A stretch of 64,000 nucleotides of DNA from Symbiodinium kawagutii. Its lineage: Eukaryota > Sar > Dinophyceae > Suessiales > Symbiodiniaceae. The notes beneath the pieces were generated by a model that saw only the letters and a program-made list of their open reading frames with translations, ran no database searches and was not told where the DNA came from. Where the stretch lies: positions 636,919 through 700,918 of the forward strand of contig VSDK01015717.1 in NCBI GenBank assembly GCA_009767595.1, written 5' to 3'. Shown piece by piece: positions 27,701 through 42,090 of this stretch. The position numbers and the translations under genes were made by a program. How positions within the stretch are numbered: the stretch's first letter is position 1; the number at the start of each line of letters is the position of its first letter.

Positions 27701-30700
27701 TTGGGCGAACGTCCGCCCCGGAGGGAAGAATCATATCTAACCCTAGTGGAATCCTAGCAACCCCATTCCCTCTGTCATTCCCCAGGATTTCCCCGGTCAT
27801 TTTCATAGTTTCCATGGGGTTTCCACCAAAGCGAATTTTTATCCACCAACGTTGTTGGCCAATTATCAACTATAATCCATGGTTACAACCAACCAACAAT
27901 AACAACAATAGGGAATAATCCCTTATAGTTTCTAGTATCTAAAATATTGATAGTAGTTATATATCCCCTATTAGTAGTGGTTGGATCCCCCATGTTTAAC
28001 CATTATTAGGATATAAAACCATTATTATAAGGATTCATCACCACCAGGCTGGTGGTTTTATAGGGATCCCCCATTATTAACCATTATGAACCTTTAAAAC
28101 CACCAACCAAGTTTAACCATGGCAAGCAGTAACTAACAATTAGTAGCTTATAAACTACCCATACTAACTAGGCGTTACTACTGGTGATTATCATTATTAG
28201 TTGGTAACTAACTGGTTATATCTGGTTAGTAACCCATACCATTAGCTAGTAGGTTACTACTGGTTATTATCATTGTCATTATTAGTTACCCATGCCAACT
28301 AATCACGCATACTAACTAGGCTACCCATGCTAAGCAGTACCTAACCCATGCCAACCCCGTGGGTTCATTCCTTGGTGGTCTGCCTGCAGCCAGGAAACCG
28401 CAGGCTTGTACGGCGTCGGCGTCCCTGTCGCCGAACCACTCGACCTGGTGCCATGCCGAAGCAAGGGACGCCGCAAGGGAGCCTTGGAGGGGGGGGTTTA
28501 TGTGGGTCTTACATGGTTTTATAGGGGGTTCTAGATGGTTGTAGGGGGTTCTAGATGGTTATAGGGGATATCAAAACCAACAATAGCGCTGAAAAATAGG
28601 GAACTGTAATGATTGATAATAGAGAACATCTGAAAACCTGAGATTTTGCGGGTTAACTATGGTGAATGGCTGGTTAAAAGGGGATTGTAGTGGTGAATAA
28701 GAGGGGATAATACCTAACAGTCAAGCCAATATGGTGGTTTCTCAAAAATGATGCTTAATCCTGGTGATTATCAGGGATATTCACCAACAAAAGGGGTTCA
28801 ACAACTACTATATGGGTGTTTCTCAAAACAAGAGGCCCGAAAAAAGGTTGGTTTGTCACTGTAAATGAACATTGAAATATTGGATGATTTTGGGGTATTC
28901 CTACTCTTAGAAACCACGCATTTAAGTTCCCACCTGGGTGACAAGCAAATGGTGCATACAATAACCCTTTGATGGCGAATCAAATGAATCAAATTGGGGG
29001 GTCCACATTGGACGATGTGAGTCCATTCCTTCACAAGCACTTACATAGACCCGTGTCATCCCGTGTCTTTCAATCCGTGTTTCTGTCCTTCTTCACCCGG
29101 AACGGAGAAAATGGTAAGATGTTGGGATTCGGCACGTGAACTTGAAGGATGATGGCCATGTCTCTGTTCTCTGCTCTTACTTGTCCTACTCTGTCTTGCA
29201 CTTGTCCAGCTGGGGTCTCAAAGTGTGCATCTAAGAAATATCTAGAAAAACTTGAAGCTAAGCGGAAACAACTAGACTTGAAGTTGCATCCAAGGATGGC
29301 AAGTCCTCCATCCGCCCATCGTCGGCCATGCCCATAAGGTCTCCGGATTGCTTGAGGCAAATGATGCTGCCAAGAACTGCTCGAGGATCCACGAACTGAC
29401 ATGGTTGCCTCAAGGAGCATCATATGATGACAGCATCTTCAAGTTTTCATACAGTCCTGGCTTGCTCAGGATTGACTTGAGCGCATCAAGTTCCTGTTTC
29501 ACCACCTTGTGCATACCGATCTTTTCGAAATCCTATGTGGATAGCCGGTACCGTTTCTTGCTCCAGTGCGCAAAAACCCGACTTGTCATGTCGCACCTTC
29601 CGTAGATTTAGACTTAGACCTAGATGTTACCTGACAGGCCCTACATTGTAGACAGAAAGCTGTGGTGAACCCAAGGTAAATCAATGGTGAAAAGTGGATT
29701 GTTTTCACTATCAGACATATCGACCAAGAAAAGAACAGTATACAGTATTTGGATGGTTTATAGACATCTTATCTACGCTATATCTCTTTTTCATCATGTC
29801 GGCACTTTGTGCAAATGTAAATGGAGAAATGAAAATACACTTTAATCTTTCTGAATGACAGTACTATAGATACAAATTGCCTCTAGTCATCGAGCCACAT
29901 CTGTGCATACCTACTTATGGTGCATATAGATCCCTACATCAACTTCGCGATGCCTCATCCAGGCACCCCACGGTTGAACACCTGAACAGGAACTGTCCTG
30001 CTATGTGATGTTGAGAAAAGCAGCTAGTTGCAACAGGAGATATAGGCAACATCTGTTGGTTTCTCAAAATACGGATACCCCCCAAATCATCGCGTATCAA
30101 CCGTTTGTAGTAGTAAACTAACCATTTCCAACATCAGCATTGCAACCAAGAGCGCTGAAGGGCGACCAAGAGCAAAGGGGAACGAAACTAACCATTGTTG
30201 GGGTTCCCTATTGTCAGAAACCACCAATATGTGTTTAGCTATATGATTGGATGCAATGCGCCCAAAAAGCAAATCAACCGTTGGAAATTTCACCGAGATT
30301 TAATTACAACATATCGTGCCAAAGCCATGGGGTAATCGAACTTGGGACTACAAAACATATCATCTTGAACAGGAAAAGTAGTTTTAGGTACAAAGGCTTG
30401 CGCGTCGTACCCATTCATGTTTGCAATTTTAGCATATTAGATGGTGTTGTTTCCTACCCCAGCCTTCCCTTTAGATTTGGGGATGATCCATGTCGAAATC
30501 GCCCATGTTTGAGATGATTTTGCCAGCATCGCTGGGGTGCAGGGGGCTCAAGCTATGGAATGGATACAGATCATGGGCACAGCTGTCTAAATTACTTTAC
30601 TTCGTGTCATCCCCACCATCACATGCAAATCTGACACAGGTCTATCTGGCATAGCTTTTGGCATTCTATCTGGCATAGCTTTTGGCATTCTATCTGGCAT

Positions 30701-33700
30701 AGCTTTTGGCATTCTATCTAGCATAGCTTTTGGCATTCTATTTGGCATAGCTTTTTGCATTCTATCTGGCGTAGCTTCTGACATTCTATCTGGCATAGCT
30801 TCTGACATTCTATCTGGCATAGCTTTTGGCATTCTATCTGGCATAGCTTTCCGCATTCTATCTGGCATAGCTTTTTGCATTCTATCTGGCGTAGCTTCTG
30901 ACATTCTATCTGGCATAGCTTCTGACATTCTATCTGGCATAGCTTTTGGCATTCTATCTGGCATAGCTTTCCGACATTCTATCTGGCATAGCTTTTGGCA
31001 GTGTATCTGGCATAGCTTTTGGCATTCAATCTGGCATAGCTTTTGGCAGGGGGTTGAAGTCCGGCAGGGAACACTGGGCGTGGATGATCGTGGTTGAGGT
31101 CCGGCAAGGAACACTGGGCGTGTAGGATCGTGGTTGAGGTCCGGCAGGGAACACTGGGCGTGGATGTTCGTGGTTGAGGTCCGGCAGGGAACACTGGGCG
31201 TGGATGTTCGTGGTTGAGGTCCGGCAGGGAACACTGGGCGTGGATGGTCGTGGGCGAGGTCCGGCAGGGAACACTGGGGAGTGACCATCGTGGTTGATGT
31301 CCGGCGAGGAGGAAGGAGAAAGAGGAAACGGAGAAGGAGGAGAAGGCAACTAACATAAAATCTAACAACCCTCACGTGGCAGGTGGGGAACAAAAAAAAA
31401 CACACCACAGTTAACGATTTCAACGAGTGAAACCTGAAATAACATAGTCTAAGCCATGTTTCTGGTAGAGTTTGCCATGGGCGGAAATGGACATATGCTA
31501 TATCCAAAAACGAGACGCTAAAAAAATGTTTTGGTTCGCATACTGGTTGTATCATACCAGAATGAGGTAAAATTATCAACGGGTTTGTCGATCAATCAAT
31601 TTTGACTAACACCACGCCATAAGCATTATATCGAAATTCATCAACCCCGTATACATTACCTTTTTATATCCTTTGATGCTCTGCGAGCCCTGCTCAATCA
31701 AATGGCAATTGCCACAAAAAACAGTGATGAATCATCATTAGCCATTAGTAAAGCATCATTCCCTTATCGGTCTTAATTCACCACTAGTGATTCCCAATCC
31801 TTGTTGACAATCATCAACCAAAATCAAGCATGATTAACTGCTCGAAATAGTTGAGTATCGACTGGTTGGTGGCTTTAACCCCTGCGAAAAATATTAGTCA
31901 ACCAACCATTTGGGAATGATTTCTAGGGAAAATAGAAATATTTGAAACCACCAAACAAATATAAATGGTTTCCATCAATGGATCATAATTCAGCCAGTAT
32001 TCACATGATCAACCACTAAAGCAGTGGCACGTGATCAACCACCAAAGCCACTATCAACAAAGCTCTGCCAGCAAGCCTTCACGGTATAGCAAGGTGTCAG
32101 CCCCTGACGCACCAGCTGTGGCTGTAGCTGTTGAGGACATCACCCATGTTGAGTACCATGATGGTGATTGGTGGTTTCTCAAGCCATAGGGGTATCCTCA
32201 AATCAACCAGTTTATTTACCGTTTATAGCAATCAACCAACCATAGCTTTGGAGTTTCCTTATTGCCTATGTTTTGAGAAAAACCACGGATTACACTCAAC
32301 ATGCTTATGAGGGGCCCATGACCCAATTAACTTGTATCGGACATTCTTGGGTGGTTTGAAGGGATACCAACGTTGAGGCGGATGGAGCCGATGCAAACTT
32401 ATGTGTGATTAATTGATCAACTTATGTGAAGCAACAACTCTTGATAACTTTTAGATTTGAATGTCCGAAAGTGAGAACACCAGAATGATTGGTTGCCTGC
32501 CTGATGGTTTGAAATGCTTTGAGGGTATGGCTTTAATCAGTGGAACCTGATGCATATAACAGTTTCTTCTGTCTATCACTGGGCGTTTCCATGAAAAAAC
32601 ACAGTTGAGAGAATTGGCTACAGGAATCATTATCACAAAGCAGCCAGCAACATTCAAACAGTCAGTGATAAGACATAAATCCCATGAACAACAACCAGCA
32701 ACCAATCATGATTGATACAGCAGCTTGGATGGCTATGATGCCCAGCAAAACTTTGCTTGTGACACTTTCGCGTCCTACCCTGAGGTACTTGATATGGAAA
32801 TCGAACATCTCCTATTCAGTGAGATCTTCTACCTGTTTGGAGAAAAATGTACTAGTACAAGAAATGCTGGTTACAAGCATCAATTACAGAATTTCCTGTA
32901 GATTTTACCATCACTTATGGGAAAATCCACATGTGATATCTAGAAACGCATGAATATACCATCAGCTCCCAGTTTTCTTTCTAATCGCGGTCTCATAAAC
33001 TTTGTTCCTCTTGGCTCAAACAAAAAACATCGTTCCAAATTAGCTTTACAAACTGAAAAACATCGTGGCCAAATGCTGCTTGGCAGTACCCTGATAGATT
33101 GCAGGGAGCACATGGTGAGTTGTGTAAGAACAATAGTGACTAGAAATAGGAGTGTGGATACACAAGCAAGATCATCAATAAGAAAGCCGTCATGATCACG
33201 TTCAACGTCGATGACAAGTCCGCGAACTTTTCTTGGACAAGACCAAGGCCCGCTCCACGATCTCGCTCCCAGGAGCTCAAGCTCGGTAGGATGAGACCGC
33301 AGTCTGCTTGCCCCCAAAAGACGTGCTTGGCTCCCTTGAAGTGAGCATTCCTGTGCTTCGTGGTGCTGCTCGATTTGCACAGCGCAGCCAAGCAGCTCAG
33401 CCAAGCAGCTGAGGTGCCTGATGACATCATGGCTGGTGGATTGAATCTGATCAATTCGCCCCTCTATGAAGGAGCTTTTTTCCTCAGTTGCACTGGCGGC
33501 GTTCTTCGAAGCAAGGAACATTGCCACAGCTGCTGTCTGAATGTTGGTGAAATAGATCTCGTCGCAATCCTCAAGCCTCACGCCATCCAATGCATTATTC
33601 ACGACCAGTTCTTCACATCATTGATGCCGCTCATTGGCTTCCACAAGGCCCAAAGGGTGGGAGACTGGATAACTTCAGCAAGCTTCGGCCCAACACCTGA

Positions 33701-36700
33701 GCCTTGAAACGATGGCACCAAGTCAAAAGTGACACATTCAAGGTCGAAGACCTCCAACCAAATCGCTGAGCATGATTGCCATCCGCATCTTCGATAGTTC
33801 TGCGAACCAATAACTAAAATTGGGCAAAAACTTCAGGGGTTACCTACTAAAATCGAGCCCAAGGCTCGTTTGAGTGGTCCGATCTGATATGATGGATGCT
33901 CATGCTTGTAGACATTTTTGTAGATTACCCCTAAAATGTAAACATGTTGCTGGTTCAACTGTTCCTTGCTTTTGAGCATGGCACCAGTGTAACTGCTTGA
34001 TGAATCATCCCATTTAGTCATTGGTTAGTAACCATGGTCAGAACTTGTTTATGAATGGTACGACCCACTTCAGTTAGGTATGAACCAGTCTCACTACCCA
34101 ATTCAAGTGGGATGATCATCCAAGTCGGAATTTCTTAAAATGGGGGGGGTGCCCTCGAAACATCCAATATCAATCATTTTGTGGTAACTCAAGTGTAATT
34201 AGTTGGCATATTTGCTATTGTTGGGTATTGTCCTCTTATTAAGAATCATTTTCAACCGTTTTGAAATTATAATCCCCAAGCACCATTCAAAAAACCTTGT
34301 AAATTCAAAATACAACTGTCAAAAGACCTATCATTAACCATTACAATGCCCTAAAAACCCACGAAAGAACCCTTCAAGGTAAACCTCGAAACATATCCAC
34401 ATCAACTATGGGATCCACCGAAATTCGCAGCAGCGCCCCGCGGCACCGTGTCAGGCACGTTGTACCTTAGGGCGGACGTGACGTTATAACAGGGGATAAG
34501 CATGGATAAGCAACTACTATATATAGTGGTTTTTCACAAGATGGTCTGACGATGGTTCGTGATGGGGGAATACCCAACAAAATGGAGGGAACCTAATGGA
34601 GAAAAAATAGTTCGTGTTGTTTGGTGACGGGTTTAGTAATGGCTTGGTGATGATTTAGCGATGGCTTAGTGATAGAAAATCATCGATAAAGATCAGTGGT
34701 GGGTAACAATTTTCAATGCTGGATGCATGGTTGGTACTGGTTTGCGATTTAAGATGTCGAATATTGGCAATTTGCTTGAGGGGCTCGAGGGCATTGCAAC
34801 AAAAAGAAACAGCATGTCCATAGATTCCTCATGACCCCAAAAATGATGGTTGCATCATGGGTTCTGGTTGCTGGATGGATGGAATAATGTACACCGGAAA
34901 ATGTATTGTGACTCACTTCAACAATGAGTACATACACAACCATGATGTTTAGCAATTCTTAACCTCCACAAATTTGCTCATGATAGGGTTGCAGTTCAAA
35001 AGGCTATCTCGCGTACCACCATGAACCATTGTATAATTGTTCCTAGAGATTCAAAAGTCCACTTATTTTTGATCGATGCCATGTGTACTACTTTTTCTGG
35101 TCGATATCTTGAGAACTAGGCGTTTTGGGCGTTTTCAAAAATAAGTGGTTGAGGGACATGACCTAGCAACTTGGTCCCCTGAGATGGCGTATGGCTAGCT
35201 GCAAGGCAAGTCCTTGAGCAAAATCCTAGTGGTGGTTTTGATCCATCCTCCATTACACAAAGTGAAAGTGACCTGACAAGAGTTGGTGGCCTAGCGAACT
35301 GAAACTACTTCTGCTTTTTGGTCAGCTTTGATGGGGTCGAACATGGTCCAAGAAAGGCGTCCTGGTCAAATCTCGAATTTTAGGAGAGGCTAAGTATAGA
35401 AAACATACTCAGCCTTCGAGGAAAACAAATCAAAGCAGCAAAACCACCAAGTGACCTACTTTTTGGGATTTGAGGGCGTTTGATGGTTTTTGAGGGCGTT
35501 TTGACGGTTTTTGAGGTCGTTTTGATGATTTTTGAGGGCGCGATCTTTTGAAGAAAACATCATTCTTCGTCACAATTTTGTGCGATATGAGATCACTAGC
35601 CTCCCAATCGTATTATCCAAGGACTCAGTGCCCAGGCTGGCAATGTGAACCAAAACATATCAGCCTGTCAGATCAGCTTCGGACAGAACCTGAGCAGAAA
35701 GCCAGTTGGATACCTCGAGATATGATACTCACAAACCACAAGAGAAGTTAACTCACAGTATTGAATTGATTTAACCCCGAAACCACAACAATTCAAGATA
35801 AGATACGATCATGTACAGAAACCATCATAAGGATTGCAAACGGTAGGAAATGATAAGAAATAAAGAAAACTAGTCGTTTTGGTCGAGAACTACTTTTTCT
35901 GGGCGAGATCTCCAAAAAGAGGTCAACAACATAGTCATCCAAAAAAAAGTACTACGAATGAAGCTCTAGGTTGGTTATTAGCCTCCATTTTCGACAGCTA
36001 AGATTGACTCATAGCCATATCCCAGCTATAATCCCAGTGATGCACATCACAGCATTCAGCCGTTATCAATCATAGTAATAATCATGTGGGTATTTCTCAA
36101 AATTGGTTGCGACCATGACGGTTGCTGGTTAACTCAGTGTACGTCGACTCCAAGAACTCTCACGCAAGTCCAGCAACCAGCAAGCCCTTGGGCTGTGAAT
36201 CTTGGCGAATCTCAACCACTTCTGAGTTAACGGATGGTATAGATCCATATTAGTAAACCATCCCAAATGTATCTGAGATAGCTGGTGATTAATCTTTCAT
36301 ATCTAGGCTCATTATTAACATGGATCTGACATTCGACCAACCCCCTGGCCAAAACAGTTCTAAGAGTTGACCCAGTGTGAATACCACCCAGGGCTGGTGG
36401 CCAAAAAATCACGAAACAAGGATTCACAAGGCACCCAAGAAATTTTGAAAGTCAGAAGCATCAATCAATGGATTTGCCGCATGGGGGATGATTTTCAACA
36501 ACCATAAGCGGAACCGGATGATCAAGTGCACCAAGACAAGCAACAATCGTTAAATCCAGTTGGTTTCCAATATGATTCCGCACGCCGTAGCAGTAAGTAT
36601 GTAGTCACGTAACCAACATCGCTATGATTGAATAAACCGACAAGAGCAAACCACATGACATTGCCATCCCGAAGTTGGGATTTGTAAATCACATTGTGTG

Positions 36701-36791
36701 ATGTCTTATTTGCTGGTTAATGACCGCCTGCGACCGACCCAAGTGGTCACAATACCCGTAAGTTAATGTGGTAGGGTGACCGTGATTTGGT

Positions 36792-36841
<50 letters not shown>

Positions 36842-36842
36842 C

Positions 36843-36873
<31 letters not shown>

Positions 36874-36892
36874 GTGATGGTGATGGTGATGG

Positions 36893-36941
<49 letters not shown>

Positions 36942-39900
36942 AGTCTACCAACTGGAAGTTGTATAACTTGATTATAGAAAAATTTTAGGGTTTATCACGG
37001 GGCCCAAGTTGGAGTGTGAATCCTGTTTTGTTCTTAACCTCTTATTTTGAGTACTGAAAAACACATCCGTTTCACGTTACTAACTTCATCACTGATTGTT
37101 ATCACTATCAACAGTATCAATCCGGCAGCTGTAACAAGTAACATTGGTTGCCAAGCAAGTTACCAGCATTACTAAATCAATATCCAGATTGTAAGTATTA
37201 TGATATACCAAGGTTGAGAATCAAATAACCATTGGTGCCTTGATTGGTAACCAATGGTTCCTCGCTTATGCTGATGTGTTGGTTACCATTGTTTATTGCA
37301 GCGGTATCAATCCGGCATGTCAACTGAATCAACACAACGTGCAGTGCATGAGCTGCTCTCGTACTACCCTATTGGGACGACTGGGGGCCATCTAACGTTT
37401 GGTTTTGGCTGATCGTGCAGCCATGATTGACCACTGTGTAGAGTGTAGACTATATCATTATTGGTACACGTATTTCAGTTTCCGTAGATGAAATATGTAT
37501 GAATAGACAGATAATGATAGATATATCTATATATCAATAACCATTGGCAAGGATATATCAAGATAACATAATGGCGCATATTTAAGGGTCCCATGAGCCT
37601 CCTTGGCGGCTGGCACAAGGAGCGTCTCCACTGTGACTCCGTCAAAATCGGCCCTGATAGATCCCACCGCATGGATCAGCACAGCGTCTCCCTCATAGAA
37701 CCTCACCTTCCGCCTGGTCACATGATGCTTGTCCAATGTAGGCTCCCTCCACAAGATGCACTCATAGCTGTTGTTGGCCTTTTGAGACAAATGCACACCT
37801 GTCTTGCTGCTCTTCGCGACAAATCTGCGACTCTTGTGGAAGGGATAGGAAACATGGACAGCATCTGGATCGCCATCATGTGGAGCAATCACACATCTGC
37901 ATATGGATGAGGTGCGTCTACCCAGACCATCATCCCACAGATGGGACTGCTTGCCCCCTGGGTCCCTCGCCAAACTGACATAGTGGTCCAGGTTGCATCT
38001 CCCGACCCTGCTATGGACCTGTTGCTCTCAAGGGTCCTCCCCTCGTACCCGGACAGAAGACTCGGGAAGACAGGCACATTTCGGATCATGTATAGCTCCT
38101 CAAGGGAGGTCTCATCAGCGAAAGAAGTCCGACCTATACTTCCGGACAACACTGTGGATGTTGATGTGGGTCTTGATGATCATATTATGCAGGTCCCTTG
38201 ATCGAATTATATTATATATATAGGTAAGTGTGCACAATCTATACATGTATATTTCAAACAAATACTATCATTTCAGTTGTTTAAGCCTTTTTGTTGGCTG
38301 TTATCCCTTATATTCACCATCCTTCACGATTGAGTTGAGCCATCAATAAATATGTCTATATATATGTATATATATATACATATATATATATATAAAGAAT
38401 TTGTATTCACATGTATCTTAGCCATGTCATTAACCACTGTAACTCCTATAAAACCAGAAACAAAACATATCATTCACCAACGCAAATGTGACAGAATATG
38501 ACATAATAATCAACACATCACCTATAATTGTTGGTTGTCATCCCGTGTCACTACCTATGAACCAGCCATTACCACCACATCATCAACTACATGCAGCTAC
38601 CTGCACCATGCAGCTACCTCTTAACCCGCCATAGCCTGCACTCGTCCGATGCTGCTGCCAGGCAGCTCCAAATTGGCCACGGCCAAGGCCATGCCGGAGC
38701 CAGTGCCAGAGACCGTCACAGGCAGCGCGCCTGCGGACACCGGCAGAGATAAGCTCTGAAGGACGTCCATGTTCCTGGGCGGCAAAGGATGAAGGGAACA
38801 GGTGCTATGGTAGTTCATAATGGGCAAAAACAGTGGATTCGGTAAGGTCAACTACGGTTAACAATGGTTTTATAGGGGATTATAGCGTGGAATAGTAGGG
38901 AATTATAGTGGTTAGTACTAGTAGAAAGGGAGAATCACATGTGGAAAATTGCTAGGAATATGATGGTTTCACGGATGGTTTATTATTGTAAATGGGTGGT
39001 TTATAATTGGTTGGCCGTTTCTTGATTGTTTACGATGGTGAATATTAATATAGGGAAGAACCATTCACAATAGTGGATAAACAAATACTATATGGTGGGT
39101 TCTCAAAATAGGGATATATACCCGCAAAAAATGGATGGTTTAGAACTGTCAATGGTTACTAATGCCAATTTCAAGAACAACCCATGTGGGAAAATGCTGG
39201 TGAGATGCGGACAAATGAAGGGAATGCGTGACTGCGTAGAATTTTTAACCATTATTGTGAATGGTTCTTCCCTATATTCACCATCGTTAGCCATCATCAG
39301 CAATTCCATCACTTTGGTTTGACAACCTTTGCATCCAGTGACCATCAACAAATTCCATCAATAACACTGCTTGGTCCCATAGAATACAAAATAACGATCC
39401 CATGAAACATTCCCATCAAGAATCATCAATAACCATCAAAAACCATGAAAAACCATCAAACAAAACATCAAAAACCATCAAAAAACCCTAAACAAAACAT
39501 CCATAACAATCAATATCCATCAAAAACAATCAACAACAATCTCATGAACAACAATGCTCAACGGCTGCATGTGCTGCTGGCTCTTCGCGGCGGACACCAG
39601 CTGATTGCCGCACGGTGACCTTGCACACGTTCCACGGTCGATCATCCAACCCCGTAGTAGCGGTAACCGCGTGGTGGTGGTAACCCCATGGTGGTGACCC
39701 AGCATGAGCTTCTGCCAAGCTGTTCTCCACGGGTTCGAACGATCATCGTCTTGGTTTTGAGTGACCAGTAAAGTGTGGATAGATTCCCTATTATTGCTTC
39801 TGATCCGCCCTTGTTAATGACTGGTTGGTGGTTTCACCCCCTCTGAAAAATATGCTTGTCAACACCCAATTCGTTAATAATCACATTGGAAATAAGAGCA

Positions 39901-42056
39901 TGTTTGAAACCACCAACCAAACAACCATTACTCAGCATTCATAAACCATCATTAACCATTTAAAACCATCATTAAATCACCACTATCAACAATTATAAAC
40001 TGGTGGTTAACCATTTTAATTAACCATTCATACACCAATCCCCAAAAAGCCTGGAGGTCTCGGGCCGCAACCCACATCATTGGATTGACCGTGGCCTCCG
40101 CCCCACACCCCCAAGTTGCCGAGAATCTGTGGTGTCACTTGCAGAGATTCCTGAAAATCTTTGCCATCTCCGACCTGAACGGTCCCACCAGCTGAGCAGG
40201 GTGATGAATGTCCATGAGTGGAGTACCAGTTGTTATAAGTTGGCTAATAGGGGATAATGGGCAAAATCCTATTCTGGGAAGTAATCATTGTTGTTGGCTA
40301 TGAGCCAATAGGAGTCATGACTACTGAGTCACTCACTTACTAACTAGCTTACTTACTCACTAACTGACTCGCTTACTCCCTTCCTCACTCACTCACTCAC
40401 TGACTTGCTTACTTACTCCCTCTCTCACTCACTCACTCACTCACTCACTCACGTCCTTACTTACCGGTAGGTTATACAATGAATACCATTATCAGCCTTA
40501 TTCATCCTGGTTATCCATGGCCACCTGATCTTGCTCGGCCTCCAATGAAACGTCCACGCTTTGTCCGGCAGACGTCGCATAGGTGGCCAGAGCATTCAGT
40601 GCGACAACGGTGTCCTGTGACGCGCAGGGGGGAAACCGGGCAGGTTGAATGGTGGTTAGCAATGAGAATTAAATGATGGCTAATGACGGTTAATGCTAAC
40701 TAACCATCAATTTACCAAATCATTAAATCTTAACCATGGCTAATAATGGTTAATAATGGTTAAATGATGGTACATTGATGGTTAATCGATGTTTTAATCG
40801 TCATTTACTACTGGCAAAACATTCATAATGATCATTCTGGCTATACTTGGATGTGGACAACTGGAATAATATCTGGGATAAAGCTACGGGTCAAGCAGTT
40901 AACCATGAATTTTAGAGGGAAGAAATTCACACAATGGTTAGTGATGGTACACAAATTCTGCTGGGGATCAACCTATATATGGGTGTTTCTCAAAATAGGG
41001 GTACCCCCAAATCATCCATTATTAACCATTTATAGTAGTTAACCCACCATTTTTGGGGTACCCCCATTTTGAGAAACCACCATATGTAGTTGGGGTTGAC
41101 TTCATCCCGAAGTGCGAACACTGGATGCTGACTGGGGCCTTGTGGATATGACGAGTGTTACCCCTTGGAATCCATTAGCCATAAATTGTTAAACCATTCA
41201 ACTAGCCATTAATGGATCCCTATCATTTAACAATTAGCTTCATTAAACCATCATTATCACTATAGTTAACCATTTCCAACCAAACAACCACTATCAATCA
41301 TTCATAAACCATCATTAATCATTTTAAACCATCAATAATCACGATGAAGTATTAACTGGTGGTTAACCATTCCAATCCTACCCATTCTTGTTGCTGATCC
41401 CTCAGCCGGTGACGACGAACCCGGCACGGCGGAACAAGCTGCGAAGCGCGTGCCTGTGTGGATCTGAAGCCTCCGCCGGCACTGCGCCTCCGGCGTCGTG
41501 GCAGTGAGGCAGGGCCTGGTGATCCATTGATGGTTGGTGAATGGGTAACATTGGTTGATGAATGGTTACTAAAAATGGTTAATGGTTAATCAACCAATGT
41601 TAACTATAGGGGTTGCCATAGTAACAATAGTTGATTAAAGTTAACTAAAATACCAACATTGGGTAACTAAAGGGGATAAACTGAAGCAATACTAGGGACA
41701 ATTAATGGATCACCATTGTGAATTAACCATAATGGTTAATGAATGGTTGATTAATGGTGATCCATTGGTTGACCATTACTGGTTGTTAACTATAGGGGAT
41801 AAACAATGGGTTAACTAATGGTTGTTTTGACTAACTAATGGTTGTTTTGATTAACTAATGATTGTGTTGATTAATGGTGATCCATTAACATTGGTTAACT
41901 ATAGAGACCATAATGGTTGTAATATACCATAAAATGGACTATAGTCCAGTAACATACCATAATTACTATGGACTATAGTGTAGTAATGGTTGATGAATGG
42001 TTCACTACAGGGGAGAAGACAGAAACAATGCTAGGGACTTTAATGGTTGATGATGT

Positions 42057-42090
<34 letters not shown>

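Larger units (their letters stand above)
28445..38635. other. Intron e13-e14, about 10.2 kb
   Basis: The largest intron. Holds three decayed frames, both minisatellites, four family A and one family B copies and the longest GAT microsatellite. 34.3-36.7 kb is AT-rich filler with a short tandem repeat and nothing gene-like. Confidence 0.55.

Noticed and set aside
30587..31579. 330-residue protein gene with MPDRMPKA repeats
   Set aside because: Explained by two minisatellites; no domain outside the repeats and no sign of a supported start.
36763..36951. His- or Ile-rich reading frames over GAT arrays (also at 56.8 and 60.2 kb)
   Set aside because: Direct products of trinucleotide repeats, with no other coding signal.
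41407..41515. Longer minus exon reading ALPHCHDAGGAVPAEASDPH...
   Set aside because: Well-formed with high GC3, but it does not match A2M; the 34 bp exon in another frame gives GGGFRSTQ and joins DTVV.
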